A DNA stretch of 64,000 bases from Solimonas fluminis (GCF_002930645.1 NZ_PSNW01000006.1:186001-250000); one strand, 5' to 3'. Positions 29,678-38,537 are shown, counted from the first letter of the stretch. Numbers and translations: made by a program. The notes: generated from the letters alone by a model not told the origin.

Positions 29678-30109
29678 GTGAAGAAAGTCGGCTACACGAC
29701 GGGGGTCTGGGACCTGTTCCATGTCGGTCACCTCAACTTGCTGCGCCGGGCGCGGCTGGAATGCGATTATCTGATCGTCGGCGTGACCACCGACGAGCTG
29801 TCCGAAGCAGGCAAGGGAAGGACGCCGATCATCCCCTTTGCCGAGCGGCTCTCGATCATCGAGGGCCTGCGCTGGGTCGACAGCGTTGTCCCGCAGGTCA
29901 ACTACGACAAGTGGGAAGCCTGGAACAACTTCAAGTTCAACGTGATGTTCGTCGGCGACGACTGGAGGAACAGCGCGCGCTGGAACGGGTTGGAGGCGAA
30001 GTTCCAGGAGGTCGGCGTGGATATCGTCTATCTGCCCTACACCACGCATACCTCGAGCTCGAAGCTGCGCGGCATCCTTGACCGATTCGAGCAGGCAGAT
30101 GGGCGGTAG
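29678..30109 (+). CDS. TagD-like cytidylyltransferase (2)
   Basis: About 143 residues: MKKVGYTTGVWDLFHVGHLNLLRRAR with the HVGH site, then IVGVTTDELSEAGKGRTPIIPFAERLSII, VGDDWRNSARWN, and a C-terminal YLPYTTHTSSSKLRGIL in place of the TagD RTxGISTT signature. That change and the longer insert suggest a different phospho-alcohol or a relative of ethanolamine-phosphate cytidylyltransferase. The start is set at GTG 29678, which gives the family N-terminus. In-frame ATGs at 29642 and 29654 are alternatives. It overlaps the LicD-like gene 2 by 11 bases. Confidence 0.8.
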   Translation: MKKVGYTTGVWDLFHVGHLNLLRRARLECDYLIVGVTTDELSEAGKGRTPIIPFAERLSIIEGLRWVDSVVPQVNYDKWEAWNNFKFNVMFVGDDWRNSARWNGLEAKFQEVGVDIVYLPYTTHTSSSKLRGILDRFEQADGR

Positions 30110-30710
30110 CATCAAGCTGGAGGGGAAGGTCGCCCGGGATGCCGAGGCGATGCTGGCCGACGTGACGCGGTTGCTCGGCAAGATCGGCATTCGCTACGGC
30201 CTCGACGGTGGCACCCTGCTCGGGATCGTGCGGGAGGATCGCCTGCTGCCCTGGGACGACGACATGGACCTGGTCGTGACCGAGGATCAGCTGCCCCGCC
30301 TGGAAGCAAGGCTCTATCGCTTCCGCCTGGCCGGGTACAAGGTCTCCGTGAAGAGGGCCCGCAGTGCCATGGGCGTCATCCCGGCCGGGGCGGTCCGGCT
30401 GATCAAGATCCGCAGCCGCAAGTATCTCTTCTGGCGCGGCGATCTGCTGATGGACCTTTTCATCAAGTACGCTTCCGGCGATCGCTACGAGTGGATCGTG
30501 GGTGAAAAGAATGCGGTCCACAAATCGGTGGACGGTCGCTTCTACCGGTCGCTCGGCCAGCTGACCTTCAGGGGCGTCGAATACACGGTTCCGGCGGAGA
30601 CCGAGGCCTATCTCGGGGCCCGCTACGGGGAGTGGCGGACGCCGGTGAAGGTCTGGGACTTCCGCCGGGACGACCAGGCGATCAGCCAGGGTTCGCCGTC
30701 GCCGTCGTAA
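30099..30710 (+). CDS. LicD-family phosphotransferase-like protein (2)
   Basis: About 203 residues. The LicD core reads YGLDGGTLLGIVREDRLLPWDDDMDL at residues about 33-58. It is clearly homologous to the LicD-like protein at 28286-28867, as both continue with a KIR-R-(W/F)-LR-L-(L/M)D-F-KY block and end in YGEWRTPV. It overlaps the end of cytidylyltransferase 2, so donor maker and transferase are translated as a pair. The start is ATG 30099 (an in-frame TTG lies 21 bp upstream). Confidence 0.82.
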   Translation: MGGSIKLEGKVARDAEAMLADVTRLLGKIGIRYGLDGGTLLGIVREDRLLPWDDDMDLVVTEDQLPRLEARLYRFRLAGYKVSVKRARSAMGVIPAGAVRLIKIRSRKYLFWRGDLLMDLFIKYASGDRYEWIVGEKNAVHKSVDGRFYRSLGQLTFRGVEYTVPAETEAYLGARYGEWRTPVKVWDFRRDDQAISQGSPSPS

Positions 30711-30744
30711 CGGTACCCGGATTGCGCCGGGCTGCAGGCAAGGG

Positions 30745-31830
30745 TCAGCCGCTGCGCTGTTCGAGTTGGTCCACGATCCGTTCCGACACGCGCCCGTCGC
30801 GCTGGCCGATCAGGTACTCGACAAGGTCCTCGCGTTCCTCGCTGGGGTGGTAGGGCTGGCGCAGCAGGGCTTCGAGCGCACCGGGCAGCTGGCTGGCGCG
30901 GTCGATGCAGCTCGCGATCGCCTCGTAGCGATGGGTCTGGGGATCGATCCGGTCCTTGAGCCGCCAGCTGAAAAGGCCGCGATAATTCCAGCGCAGCTTC
31001 TGGAACCGGCACCACACCACCGGCCGGCGCAGCGCGGCGAATTCGAACAGCGCGCTGGACGCATCGCTGACCAGGACGTCGGCGCGAGCCATCAGCGGGA
31101 CCAGGTTGTAGTGCTGCGCCCCCAGGACTTCCACGTTCGGCTGCTCTGCCCATGCCCGCAGGCGACGGCGCTGGGCGGCATACTTGTCGATGGTCCAGCT
31201 GAAAAAGTGCGGCTTCACGATCCATCGGGCCCCCGGCAGCAGCGTGGAGAGCTGCCGCGGCATCAGTTCCAGCGACGAGGGGTAGAAGGTCGGTGCATAC
31301 AGCACGGTAGGCCCCTCTCCCCGACTCGCCGGCGAGGCTTCCCGGGAAAACAGCGGATCGAGCTTGGCGAAACCCACCAGCGCCAGTTTCGGCCTCAGCG
31401 CCGGATTCCGCTCCAGCAATTCATCCAGCACGCGCTGGGATTCCACGAAGCGCAGGTCGAAGCGGTCGAGCCGCGGATCGAACAGCACGTTCTTCACGCC
31501 GATGCCGTGATACACCAGCGCGGTACGCGTGCCGGGCGCCAGGTTTTCCTTCTCGTCCAGGTAGCTGCCGAACACGGCCCAGTCCGGAGCCAGCCGCCGC
31601 AGTTGCGCGTAGGCGTCGACGGTGCTGTCGACCAGCCGCACCTCCGGCAGTCCGGGGATGCGACGATCCGGGAACAGGGTCTGGACGGTCGCGTCAAAGC
31701 GCAGCATCACCTCCACCTGGTGTCCCCGGGCGCGCAAGGCTTGGATGACCGGCAGGTATTGCGGCAGGTAGTAGAGCTGTTCGGCGTAGAACGCGACCTG
31801 CATGTGCGGCGTCTCGTATGGCAATGGCAT
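30745..31830 (-). CDS. CDP-glycerol glycerophosphotransferase-like protein (TagB/TagF family)
   Basis: About 361 residues of GT-B fold. MQVAFYAEQLYYLPQYLPVI begins the donor-side half. ALVYHGIGVKN near residue 126, VLYAPTFYPSS near 188, RWIVKPHFFS near 210 and MARADVLVSDASSALFEFAAL near 255 are features of the Glyphos_transf family. It would add glycerol-phosphate from CDP-glycerol. It also resembles capsule polymerases of Gram-negatives. Two starts are possible: ATG 31830 (AGGG 7 bases upstream, chosen) and ATG 31803. It is convergent with LicD-like gene 2. Confidence 0.8.
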   Translation of the reverse strand: MPLPYETPHMQVAFYAEQLYYLPQYLPVIQALRARGHQVEVMLRFDATVQTLFPDRRIPGLPEVRLVDSTVDAYAQLRRLAPDWAVFGSYLDEKENLAPGTRTALVYHGIGVKNVLFDPRLDRFDLRFVESQRVLDELLERNPALRPKLALVGFAKLDPLFSREASPASRGEGPTVLYAPTFYPSSLELMPRQLSTLLPGARWIVKPHFFSWTIDKYAAQRRRLRAWAEQPNVEVLGAQHYNLVPLMARADVLVSDASSALFEFAALRRPVVWCRFQKLRWNYRGLFSWRLKDRIDPQTHRYEAIASCIDRASQLPGALEALLRQPYHPSEEREDLVEYLIGQRDGRVSERIVDQLEQRSG

Positions 31831-32127
31831 GACGGAGCCCTGCGGAGAGAGCTGCCTGAATCGGGGTTCTTTGCGTAAGCGACTGATTATAAAGGAGTCG
31901 AATCCCGCCGCAATAGGCAGGGGTACGCTCGGGCGATGACTTGCCGTTGCAATCTGCATTACATCGGCACGCAACATTGGCCCGCCATCCTTGTCCTAGC
32001 CATGGGATGCCGTATCCCACCGTGTGGCGTTGATGGGTGGCAGGAGCCTGCCGGGCATTTGGCTGGGGCAAGCGCCGCCGGAAGGCCGCGCGGTCGGGTG
32101 CGATCCGTAACCAAAGGAGCACACGCC
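31831..32127. other. Divergent intergenic region, no gene seen
   Basis: This region lies between the CDP-glycerol transferase-like gene (minus) and the sialyltransferase-like gene 1 (plus). It contains an AAAGGAGC ribosome site at 32113-32120 for the latter. Longer open frames reaching back to 31936 lack a matching start signal. No operator or repeat was recognised. Confidence 0.5.
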
Positions 32128-33300
32128 GTGGAAAACCCCGCAACCCGCGCGCTGCGTCCGGATTTCGCGTTCGACGCTTCAAGCTTTGTCTTCGGCAATC
32201 GCGCACCGGCTTTCCCTGCGCGGCCGTCGGTGGCCGGCGCCCCGCGTCTTGCAGCACCGCCGGTCGCACTGCTGCTCGCATCCACCCCGCTGCACAGCTT
32301 CTGGGCGCTGGGCCTGGCCCATGGCCCACTGCGGCGGCATGACTGCGTGCTGGCCATGATCGACCAGCGCGAGGGCGACCGGGATTTCATTGCCGAAGCG
32401 GTGGCGGAGCGCGGCCTCGGGCCGATCCGCGAGGTCCTGAGATTCCCCCGTATCGGCAAGAGCCCATTGGCCAAGATCCGCGGCGCGCGGTCCGTGCTGG
32501 CGCAGGTGGCGGAGGCGTCGCGCCGCCTGCAGCCGTCCCGGGTGGTCGTGGGCAATGACCGGCGCGCCGAGTTCTATGCGGCGCTGTCGCAGGCGCCAGA
32601 GGCGGTCGGCGGCTATATCGATGACGGCATGTTCAGCTACATGCCGATGCCGAGGGGCAAGACGTCGCCCTGGCTGGAGGCGGTTTCGGGCGGCCTGCGG
32701 CGGCAACTCTACGGCTTGCCCGTGGAGCACCCGCGCTTCGTCGGCGGCGCGCGCGTGACGCGCGAGGCCTGGGTGATGCTGCCGGACCTGGTGCACGAGG
32801 GCCTGCGCGCCAAGAGCGTCAATCGCATCGAGCCGTCCTGGTTCCAGGAGGAGGGCGTGCAGCAGATCTGCGCCGATGCCGTGGCCCGCGCCGGCGTCGA
32901 TCCCGCCCTGGTGCGCAGCCTGCGCCTGCTGCTGCTGTTGCCGCATGAATCCTTCCTGCGCCAGCATCCGGAGTTGGCGAGGCATATCGGCGACCTGGCA
33001 CGGGCTGCCCTGGCGCGCGGCCAGAGTGTCGGCTTCAAGCGCCACCCACGCTCCACGAGCACCGACACCGGCCTGCTGCCGGAGGGTTGCATGGAGATTT
33101 CACGCCGCCTGCCGGTGGAGATACTGGCGCCGCTGTTGCAGGGGACGCTGGTGGTGGGGGCGCTGACGACCGGCCTTCTCTCTCTCAAGCACCTGGGCAT
33201 GCAGATCGAGGTGCGCTCGCTGACGCAGCTGTCGGCGCAGCCGGCCTCCGCGGCGGTCTATGCCGCGGCCGGCATCGTTCCCCTGGAGGGGGCCGTGTGA
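32128..33300 (+). CDS. GT-B glycosyltransferase with bacterial sialyltransferase-type motifs (1)
   Basis: A 390-residue protein. It has three features shared by bacterial GT38/GT52/GT80 sialyltransferases: a D/E-D-G motif (GYIDDGMFSY, DDG at 165-167), an HP motif (FKRHPRS, 306-307) and a small-residue/Ser-Thr motif near the C-terminus (GALTTGLLSL, about 345-353). ASTPLHSFWALGLAHG near residue 51 matches the N-terminal TPLQ/TPLH element of GT52. The start is GTG 32128, with AAAGGAG 8 bases upstream. It is paralogous to 34534-35643 and its stop overlaps the GT9 start. Activity on sialic acid or a related acidic sugar is inferred. Confidence 0.68.
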   Translation: MENPATRALRPDFAFDASSFVFGNRAPAFPARPSVAGAPRLAAPPVALLLASTPLHSFWALGLAHGPLRRHDCVLAMIDQREGDRDFIAEAVAERGLGPIREVLRFPRIGKSPLAKIRGARSVLAQVAEASRRLQPSRVVVGNDRRAEFYAALSQAPEAVGGYIDDGMFSYMPMPRGKTSPWLEAVSGGLRRQLYGLPVEHPRFVGGARVTREAWVMLPDLVHEGLRAKSVNRIEPSWFQEEGVQQICADAVARAGVDPALVRSLRLLLLLPHESFLRQHPELARHIGDLARAALARGQSVGFKRHPRSTSTDTGLLPEGCMEISRRLPVEILAPLLQGTLVVGALTTGLLSLKHLGMQIEVRSLTQLSAQPASAAVYAAAGIVPLEGAV

Positions 33301-34322
33301 CGGCTTCCGCTGCGCAGGATTCGCGCCCCTCTACCGCGGTGGTGCACCACCACAGCGGGATCGGCGACCTGATCTGCCATGTTCCCTACATCCGCGCCGT
33401 CGCGGCGCAGAGCCGTGGCGGCCGCGTAACCGTCATCGCGCGTCCTTCCTGCAAGGCGCCGGACCTGCTGTCCGCGGAGACCTGCGTGGAACGGGTGATC
33501 GAGTTCGACCGCAAGCCGCGCAAGAGCGAGCGCCGGAGCGGGCGCCATGACGGGGCGGGCAGCCAGTTCGCCTTTGCCCGCCAGCTGCGCGAGTTGGGTA
33601 TCCAGCGGATCTTCATCTTCTCCGGCAGGACGCGCTACGCCGTGCTGGCCCTGCTGGCGGGAATCCGCGAGCGTGCCGGCTATGGGTTCTCCGCCGGACA
33701 GCGCCTGTTCCTCAACCGGCCGCCGTACATCCGGCGTCATGAAGGGGCGGGCAACTGGGTGTATCCGGAAGCCACGCAGTTCGCCGTCGCCCAGGGGCTG
33801 GCCGACGGCCCCTTGCCGCCGCGCCTGGCAGTGCCGGCCGCGGTGGCGGAGGAGATGGAAGGCCAACTACGGCATCTGCCGCGGCCGCGCTACGCCTTTG
33901 CGATCGGCGCTTCGCTGGCGTCCAAGCTCTGGCCCGAGGAGCGCTTCGCCGCACTGGCCGAGGCATTGGCCGCCGAGGGCGCCGGCGTGGTTCTGCTGGG
34001 AGGGCCGGCCGAGGCCGACTCCGGGCATCGCATCATCGGCAGGGTGCCGGCCGGGTTGAGGGCGAGCATCCATGTGCTGGCGCAGCCCTCGATCATGGTG
34101 ACGGCCGGTGCGCTGCGCAATTGCGACTACTGCGTCGGCAACGATACCGGCGCGCTCAATCTGGCGGTGGCCTGCGACAGGCCCAGCCTGGGTCTGTTCG
34201 GCGCCACCCCGCCGGCACTGGAGGATCCCCTGCTGCATGGCGTCCGCGGCGACGGCATGGCGGCAATCACCGTCGGGATGGTGCTGGAGAAGCTGCAGGC
34301 CCTGCCGCCCGGCAGAGGTTGA
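33297..34322 (+). CDS. GT9-family (heptosyltransferase-like) glycosyltransferase (1)
   Basis: A 341-residue GT-B protein. VVHHHSGIGDLICHVPYIRAV near residue 13 is the GT9 N-terminal glycine loop. AFAIGASLASKLWPEERFAALAEAL near residue 200 is the donor-binding KxWP region. CVGNDTGALNLAVACDRPSLGLFGATPP near residue 280 is the D-T/S-G-H/L signature region. The usual His in DTGxxH is replaced by Leu (DTGALNL), so the donor may not be heptose. The start is GTG 33297 (GGAGG 7 bases upstream), overlapping the upstream stop as GTGTGA. Confidence 0.8.
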   Translation: MTASAAQDSRPSTAVVHHHSGIGDLICHVPYIRAVAAQSRGGRVTVIARPSCKAPDLLSAETCVERVIEFDRKPRKSERRSGRHDGAGSQFAFARQLRELGIQRIFIFSGRTRYAVLALLAGIRERAGYGFSAGQRLFLNRPPYIRRHEGAGNWVYPEATQFAVAQGLADGPLPPRLAVPAAVAEEMEGQLRHLPRPRYAFAIGASLASKLWPEERFAALAEALAAEGAGVVLLGGPAEADSGHRIIGRVPAGLRASIHVLAQPSIMVTAGALRNCDYCVGNDTGALNLAVACDRPSLGLFGATPPALEDPLLHGVRGDGMAAITVGMVLEKLQALPPGRG

Positions 34323-34533
34323 ATTCACGCGGCGGACGGCGGCGGTGTCGCTCTCCGGCGACAGTTCGAGGTGCTGCGGAACCCCGGGAAAACCTGACAG
34401 TCCATTCAGATGACGGCTGCAAGGCCGCCATGATAAAAGCGCGCAGCCGCTACCCTTTCAGGCTATACCGGGGACGGCGCGTCAGGCCCCATGGACGGTG
34501 GCCGGACTTGTCACGGTATGGCATGGAAGCCAG

Positions 34534-35643
34534 ATGGATCTCGGTCCTCACTCCTACGACAGTGCTGTCGATGGAGCGCCGCGCAACGCGGCGGCGTCCG
34601 GTCGCGCCCTGTTCCTGTCGTCCACCCCACTGCACACGTTCTGGTACCTCGGCCTGGCCCATGGGCCGTTCGCGGATCGCGACTGCATGCTGGCGCTGAT
34701 CGACCAGCCGCCCGGCGCGCGGGATCTGCTGGCCGAGCTTCTGGCGGAGGAGAAGGATGGGCCCTTCTGTCGCGTCGTAAGCTTTCCGGAAATCCAGAGG
34801 GGTGCCGCACGCAGACAGGTGGCGCCGGGAGGAGTGCTCGATTCGATACGGGCACTGGCCCATGACTTCGACCCCGGCTACATCGCGGTCGGCAACGACC
34901 GCCGCCTGGAGTTCTACGCCGCTCTCAGCGGTTGTCCCCGCGCCGTGCCAGCCTATGTCGAGGACGGCTTGTTCAGCTACATGGCGGCGAAGAAGCCGCA
35001 CCGGAACGCCGTCCAGCGCTGGTGGGCGGAACTGAAGCAACGCCGACGCAGCGAGCGCTGCGGCATGGCCGTCGAAGAGCCCCGGATGGTTGGTGGCTCC
35101 CGGGCGGTGCGCGAGGCCTGGGTGCTGATGCCCGATCGCGTCCACTCCGGCCTGGCATCCAAGCAGGTGCGGCAGATCGAGGCCTCCTGGTTCGCCCGGC
35201 CGGACGTCAGGGACATCTGTTCGCGCGTGCTGCGCGGCGCGGGCCTGGAGCCGGGGTGCCTGGCCGACACGCAGTTGCTCATCGTGTTGCCGCATCCCTG
35301 TTTCCTGGAGCAGTGGCCGGACATCCGCACGCGCCTGCAGGAGCTCGCTCAAAGCCACGTGCGCCAGGGCGGGCGGGTAGCCTACAAATGCCATCCCCGC
35401 TCGCGGGGCCTGCCGATCGACCTGCCGGCGCCGCAGTGTTTCGAGATTCCCCGGCGCCTGCCGGTGGAGATGCTGGCGCCGATGCTGTCCGACATGACGG
35501 TCGTGGGAACGTTGACCACCGCCCTGGTGTCGCTCATGCAGCTCGGGCAGAGAATCGAAGTGCGCAGCATCGTTCCCCGCAACTGCACCGATACCGCCAC
35601 GATCGACATCTACGCCTCCCTCGACATCACGCCGCTGGACTGA
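34534..35643 (+). CDS. GT-B glycosyltransferase with bacterial sialyltransferase-type motifs (2)
   Basis: A 369-residue paralogue of the protein at 32128-33300. Shared blocks are SSTPLHTFWYLGLAHGPF (29-46), AVGNDRRLEFYAALS (118-132), AYVEDGLFSYM with EDG at 143-145, YKCHPRS with HP at 287-288, RRLPVEMLAPML and GTLTTALVSL with TT at 328-329. It could transfer a sialic-acid-like or other acidic sugar. A longer frame starts at GTG 34498. ATG 34534 is preferred because similarity to the paralogue begins soon after. Two related enzymes could act on successive residues. Confidence 0.66.
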   Translation: MDLGPHSYDSAVDGAPRNAAASGRALFLSSTPLHTFWYLGLAHGPFADRDCMLALIDQPPGARDLLAELLAEEKDGPFCRVVSFPEIQRGAARRQVAPGGVLDSIRALAHDFDPGYIAVGNDRRLEFYAALSGCPRAVPAYVEDGLFSYMAAKKPHRNAVQRWWAELKQRRRSERCGMAVEEPRMVGGSRAVREAWVLMPDRVHSGLASKQVRQIEASWFARPDVRDICSRVLRGAGLEPGCLADTQLLIVLPHPCFLEQWPDIRTRLQELAQSHVRQGGRVAYKCHPRSRGLPIDLPAPQCFEIPRRLPVEMLAPMLSDMTVVGTLTTALVSLMQLGQRIEVRSIVPRNCTDTATIDIYASLDITPLD

Positions 35644-35673
35644 GGCAGCCGGCGGCGGAGCGCGCTGCACTGC

Positions 35674-37308
35674 CTAGCGCGTCCAGACCATGTTGACCTG
35701 CCGGCTTGCGGACAACAGCTTGTCCACCGAGGTGGGCCGGATGCCGAACTGGTCGATGACGTTGGGTTTGAGCCCGGCGTCGACCAGCAGTTGGAGCAGG
35801 CCCTGGCCGTCATCACCGGAGCGGGTGAGGGACTGCGGCGAGTATTCCATCAGCAGGCAATGGCAGCGGCGCAGCGCTTGCGGCGCCCCCCGAAGCGCTT
35901 CGTACCCCTGGCCCTCGACGTCGAGCCTGATGAATCGGATCGGCTCATCGTCCAGGCCGGCCTCGGCGAGATACGAGTCCAGCACCAGCGTCGGCGCCGT
36001 GACGATGACGTCGCTGGCCTGTTCGCCGACCGGCAGCAGGGAACTCTCGCCGCGGTTCGGCGTGCTGTCCTGGTACAGGGTTGCGCTGCCCTGGCGGTTG
36101 GAGACAGCGGCTTGCACCGGCACGATGCCGGTCAGCTCGTTCAGTGCCAGGTTGTCCCGCAGGAGTCCATGCATGACCGGATCGGGTTCGAAGGCGTGAA
36201 TCCTGAGTTCCGGCATGGCGCGGCTGAAGACGCAGGAATACCAGCCGAGATTCGCCCCGATGTCGAGCATCACGCTGCCGGGAAGCCCCGGTACCAGTCC
36301 GAGCAGGGCCATGGTGATGGGGGCCTCGGTGGCACCGGCCTGGGCAATGAGGCATGCATGACGGTCGCCTGCGATCGCGCGGAAGCGCAGCCCATAGAAG
36401 CGCGAAGTGGAAACGATGTGACGCAGGCGCAGGACGGAATTCAGCAGCCTGTAGCGCAGCGAACGCAGCCGGTATTCGGCCTGGCCGATCGGCCGTATCC
36501 CGCCGCCCGCGGGAAGGTCGCGGCGGCGCTCCAGCCAAGATGGCTCGTTGGCTTCCAGGCGCCAGTGCGGCTGCATGTCGCGCAAGCCGAAGCGACCGCT
36601 GCGCCGCAGCCTCATGCGCAGGTTGTCCCATAGGGACCCCAACACCTCGTGCGGCTTGGGATCGCCATGGAACTTCACGATGGTGGCCTGCTTCAGCATG
36701 GCTTCGGCCTTTGCGGGCTCATTGCGATTCAGCTTGGCGGCGCGCTTGAAGCTGATGATCTGGCCCTCGGGAAAGAGGGCCACGCGGTCGGCAAGACCCT
36801 TGGCCTGCAGGCAGGCATGGAGGAAGTCCTGGTCGCCCGGCACCTGTTGCGGATACTGCTCCCCGGCAAGGAAGGCCTCCTCGACGATCGACAGGGCTCC
36901 GGTGCGGATGCGCATGACCGAGGAGTTGTAGCCGGGGTTGTGCCAGTCGTCGATGATCACGAGGTCCTGCGGCGCACCGAAGGCGAAGTCCAGCAGGGAA
37001 CCCATGTCCTGCCGTATCACCAGCGTCAGGTCGAGATACAGGAATTCCGGCGAGGGCAAGAGTGCCTTGCCGAACAGGCGCAGCTTCTTGGTGGTCTGGC
37101 GCATGCCGGGGCGCTCATAGCGCCGCCAGTCTTCCGGCAGCACCAGGTTGACCGCTTGGGGGACCGTGCGCGGGCGGTCGGAATAGCAGTGCAAGGTGAA
37201 GGGGACAGGGCAATGCCGCTGCAGCATGACCTGCAGGCGTTCAATGTACTCGTCGCCATAGGCATCGCCGACGGCAAGGCAGACGACAGCTAACTCGGCA
37301 GGCCGCAT
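35674..37308 (-). CDS. Fusion of GT-A-like glycosyltransferase and FkbM methyltransferase
   Basis: About 544 residues in two parts. Residues 1-about 240 look like a GT-A transferase: FTLHCYSDRP, FLYLDLTLVI with a D-x-D-like DLT near 93-95, GDQDFL near 159 and FHGDPKP near 213. Residues about 345-544 are FkbM-type: MLDIGANLGWYSCVF (SAM loop), HAFEPDP, and IRFIRLDVEGQGYEALRGA. FkbM enzymes O-methylate glycan hydroxyls. The start is ATG 37308 with GAGG 7 bases upstream. The gene ends the minus-strand unit GT9-GT4-this gene. Confidence 0.8.
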   Translation of the reverse strand: MRPAELAVVCLAVGDAYGDEYIERLQVMLQRHCPVPFTLHCYSDRPRTVPQAVNLVLPEDWRRYERPGMRQTTKKLRLFGKALLPSPEFLYLDLTLVIRQDMGSLLDFAFGAPQDLVIIDDWHNPGYNSSVMRIRTGALSIVEEAFLAGEQYPQQVPGDQDFLHACLQAKGLADRVALFPEGQIISFKRAAKLNRNEPAKAEAMLKQATIVKFHGDPKPHEVLGSLWDNLRMRLRRSGRFGLRDMQPHWRLEANEPSWLERRRDLPAGGGIRPIGQAEYRLRSLRYRLLNSVLRLRHIVSTSRFYGLRFRAIAGDRHACLIAQAGATEAPITMALLGLVPGLPGSVMLDIGANLGWYSCVFSRAMPELRIHAFEPDPVMHGLLRDNLALNELTGIVPVQAAVSNRQGSATLYQDSTPNRGESSLLPVGEQASDVIVTAPTLVLDSYLAEAGLDDEPIRFIRLDVEGQGYEALRGAPQALRRCHCLLMEYSPQSLTRSGDDGQGLLQLLVDAGLKPNVIDQFGIRPTSVDKLLSASRQVNMVWTR

Positions 37309-37445
37309 CGGTTGCCTCGGGTTTCTCGGGTGAAGGCGTCGGGGGCCTGCCGCGCCGGTGGGGTCAAGCTCTGCGCCTGGTGCCGCCACAGGCTCCCGGC
37401 CTCCAATGTATCAGAAGGGAAATTCGCAGCGGCCCGCCCGGGCGT

Positions 37446-38537
37446 TCAACCCGCTGTCGATGCCGCCAGCTCCCGGTACACCCGCAGGTTCCCGTCCGCC
37501 ATCACCTGGGCGGAGAATTCGTCGATCACCCGCTGCTGGCCCGCCAGGCCCAGGCGGCGGCGCTCGTCGGGCGCCGCCAGCAGGCGTTCCAGGGCCAACT
37601 GCAGGGCCGGCGTGTCGCCGGGCGGCACGATCAGGCCGGAGATGCCGTCGGCGACGGCCTCCGGCATGCCGCCGGCGCGGCAGGCGATGATCGGGACGCC
37701 GGCGGCCGAAGCCTGCAGCAGCGACACGCCCAGGCCCTCCATCAGCGCCGGGTGGACCAGCAGGTCCAGGCAGCCGAGCCAGCGCGGCAGGTCCTTGCGG
37801 AAGCCTGCGAAGCGGACCTGTCCTTCCAGGCCGAGATGGCGCGCCAGTGCCTCGAGTTCCTCGCGCAGCGGTCCCTGTCCGAACACCACGAGGCTGAAGG
37901 CATGGCGGGGCTTCAGCGCCGCCAGCGCCTCGAACAGGTAGCGATGGCCCTTGCGTTCGATCAGCTGGGCGACGACGCCGAGAAGGGGGGGCTCCTGCGG
38001 CAGGCCGAACTCGGCGCAGAACGCGGCGCGCGGCTCCGGCCGGGCCCAGGGCGCGGCATCGACCGCGCTGCGCACCACGCGGACCTTGTCCGCGGGCACG
38101 CCCTCGGACAGCAGCACGTCGGCGATGCCCTGCGAGATGCAGACGACGCGATCGTAGAGGCGGTACTTGAGTTTCACCGCCAGCCGCGACTCGGGATTGT
38201 CGACGCGCCGCGAAAGGACCGCCGGCACTCCGGCCTGGCCCGCGGCCAGCCCGCCGAGCACGTCGGCGCCGCGCCGGCTGTGCAGGTGCACCAGCGCCGG
38301 CCGTTCGGCGCGCAGGATACGCTTGAGCCGGCCGATGAAGCCGAGGTCCAGGTCGCCGCCGCACGGGGTCTCGATGACCTTCACGGGGCTGCCGGCGAAG
38401 TGCTGCCCGATGGCCGCGCCCGGCGGGCAGACCAGCACGTTCTCGACACCGTGCCGCGACAGGCCGGCCAGCAGGTAGGCCACCTGCTGCGCGCCGCCGT
38501 ACAGATGCATGCCGGTTTCGACGTGGACGATCTTCAT
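37446..38537 (-). CDS. GT4-family glycosyltransferase
   Basis: A 363-residue GT-B protein. KIVHVETGMHLYGGAQQVAYLLAGL is the N-terminal GT4 glycine-rich loop, and LGVVAQLIERKGHRYLFEAL near residue 190 precedes the donor site. The usual E-x7-E motif reads PALMEGLGVSLLQA near residue 272, so the second Glu is Gln. The acceptor is probably LPS or another lipid-linked glycan. It overlaps the GT9 stop in an ATGA junction (start ATG 38537), so the two are coupled. Confidence 0.85.
   Translation of the reverse strand: MKIVHVETGMHLYGGAQQVAYLLAGLSRHGVENVLVCPPGAAIGQHFAGSPVKVIETPCGGDLDLGFIGRLKRILRAERPALVHLHSRRGADVLGGLAAGQAGVPAVLSRRVDNPESRLAVKLKYRLYDRVVCISQGIADVLLSEGVPADKVRVVRSAVDAAPWARPEPRAAFCAEFGLPQEPPLLGVVAQLIERKGHRYLFEALAALKPRHAFSLVVFGQGPLREELEALARHLGLEGQVRFAGFRKDLPRWLGCLDLLVHPALMEGLGVSLLQASAAGVPIIACRAGGMPEAVADGISGLIVPPGDTPALQLALERLLAAPDERRRLGLAGQQRVIDEFSAQVMADGNLRVYRELAASTAG

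Noticed and set aside
31870-31910. GAGTCGAATCCC resembling a tRNA T-arm
   Set aside because: There are no matching acceptor, D or anticodon arms around it.
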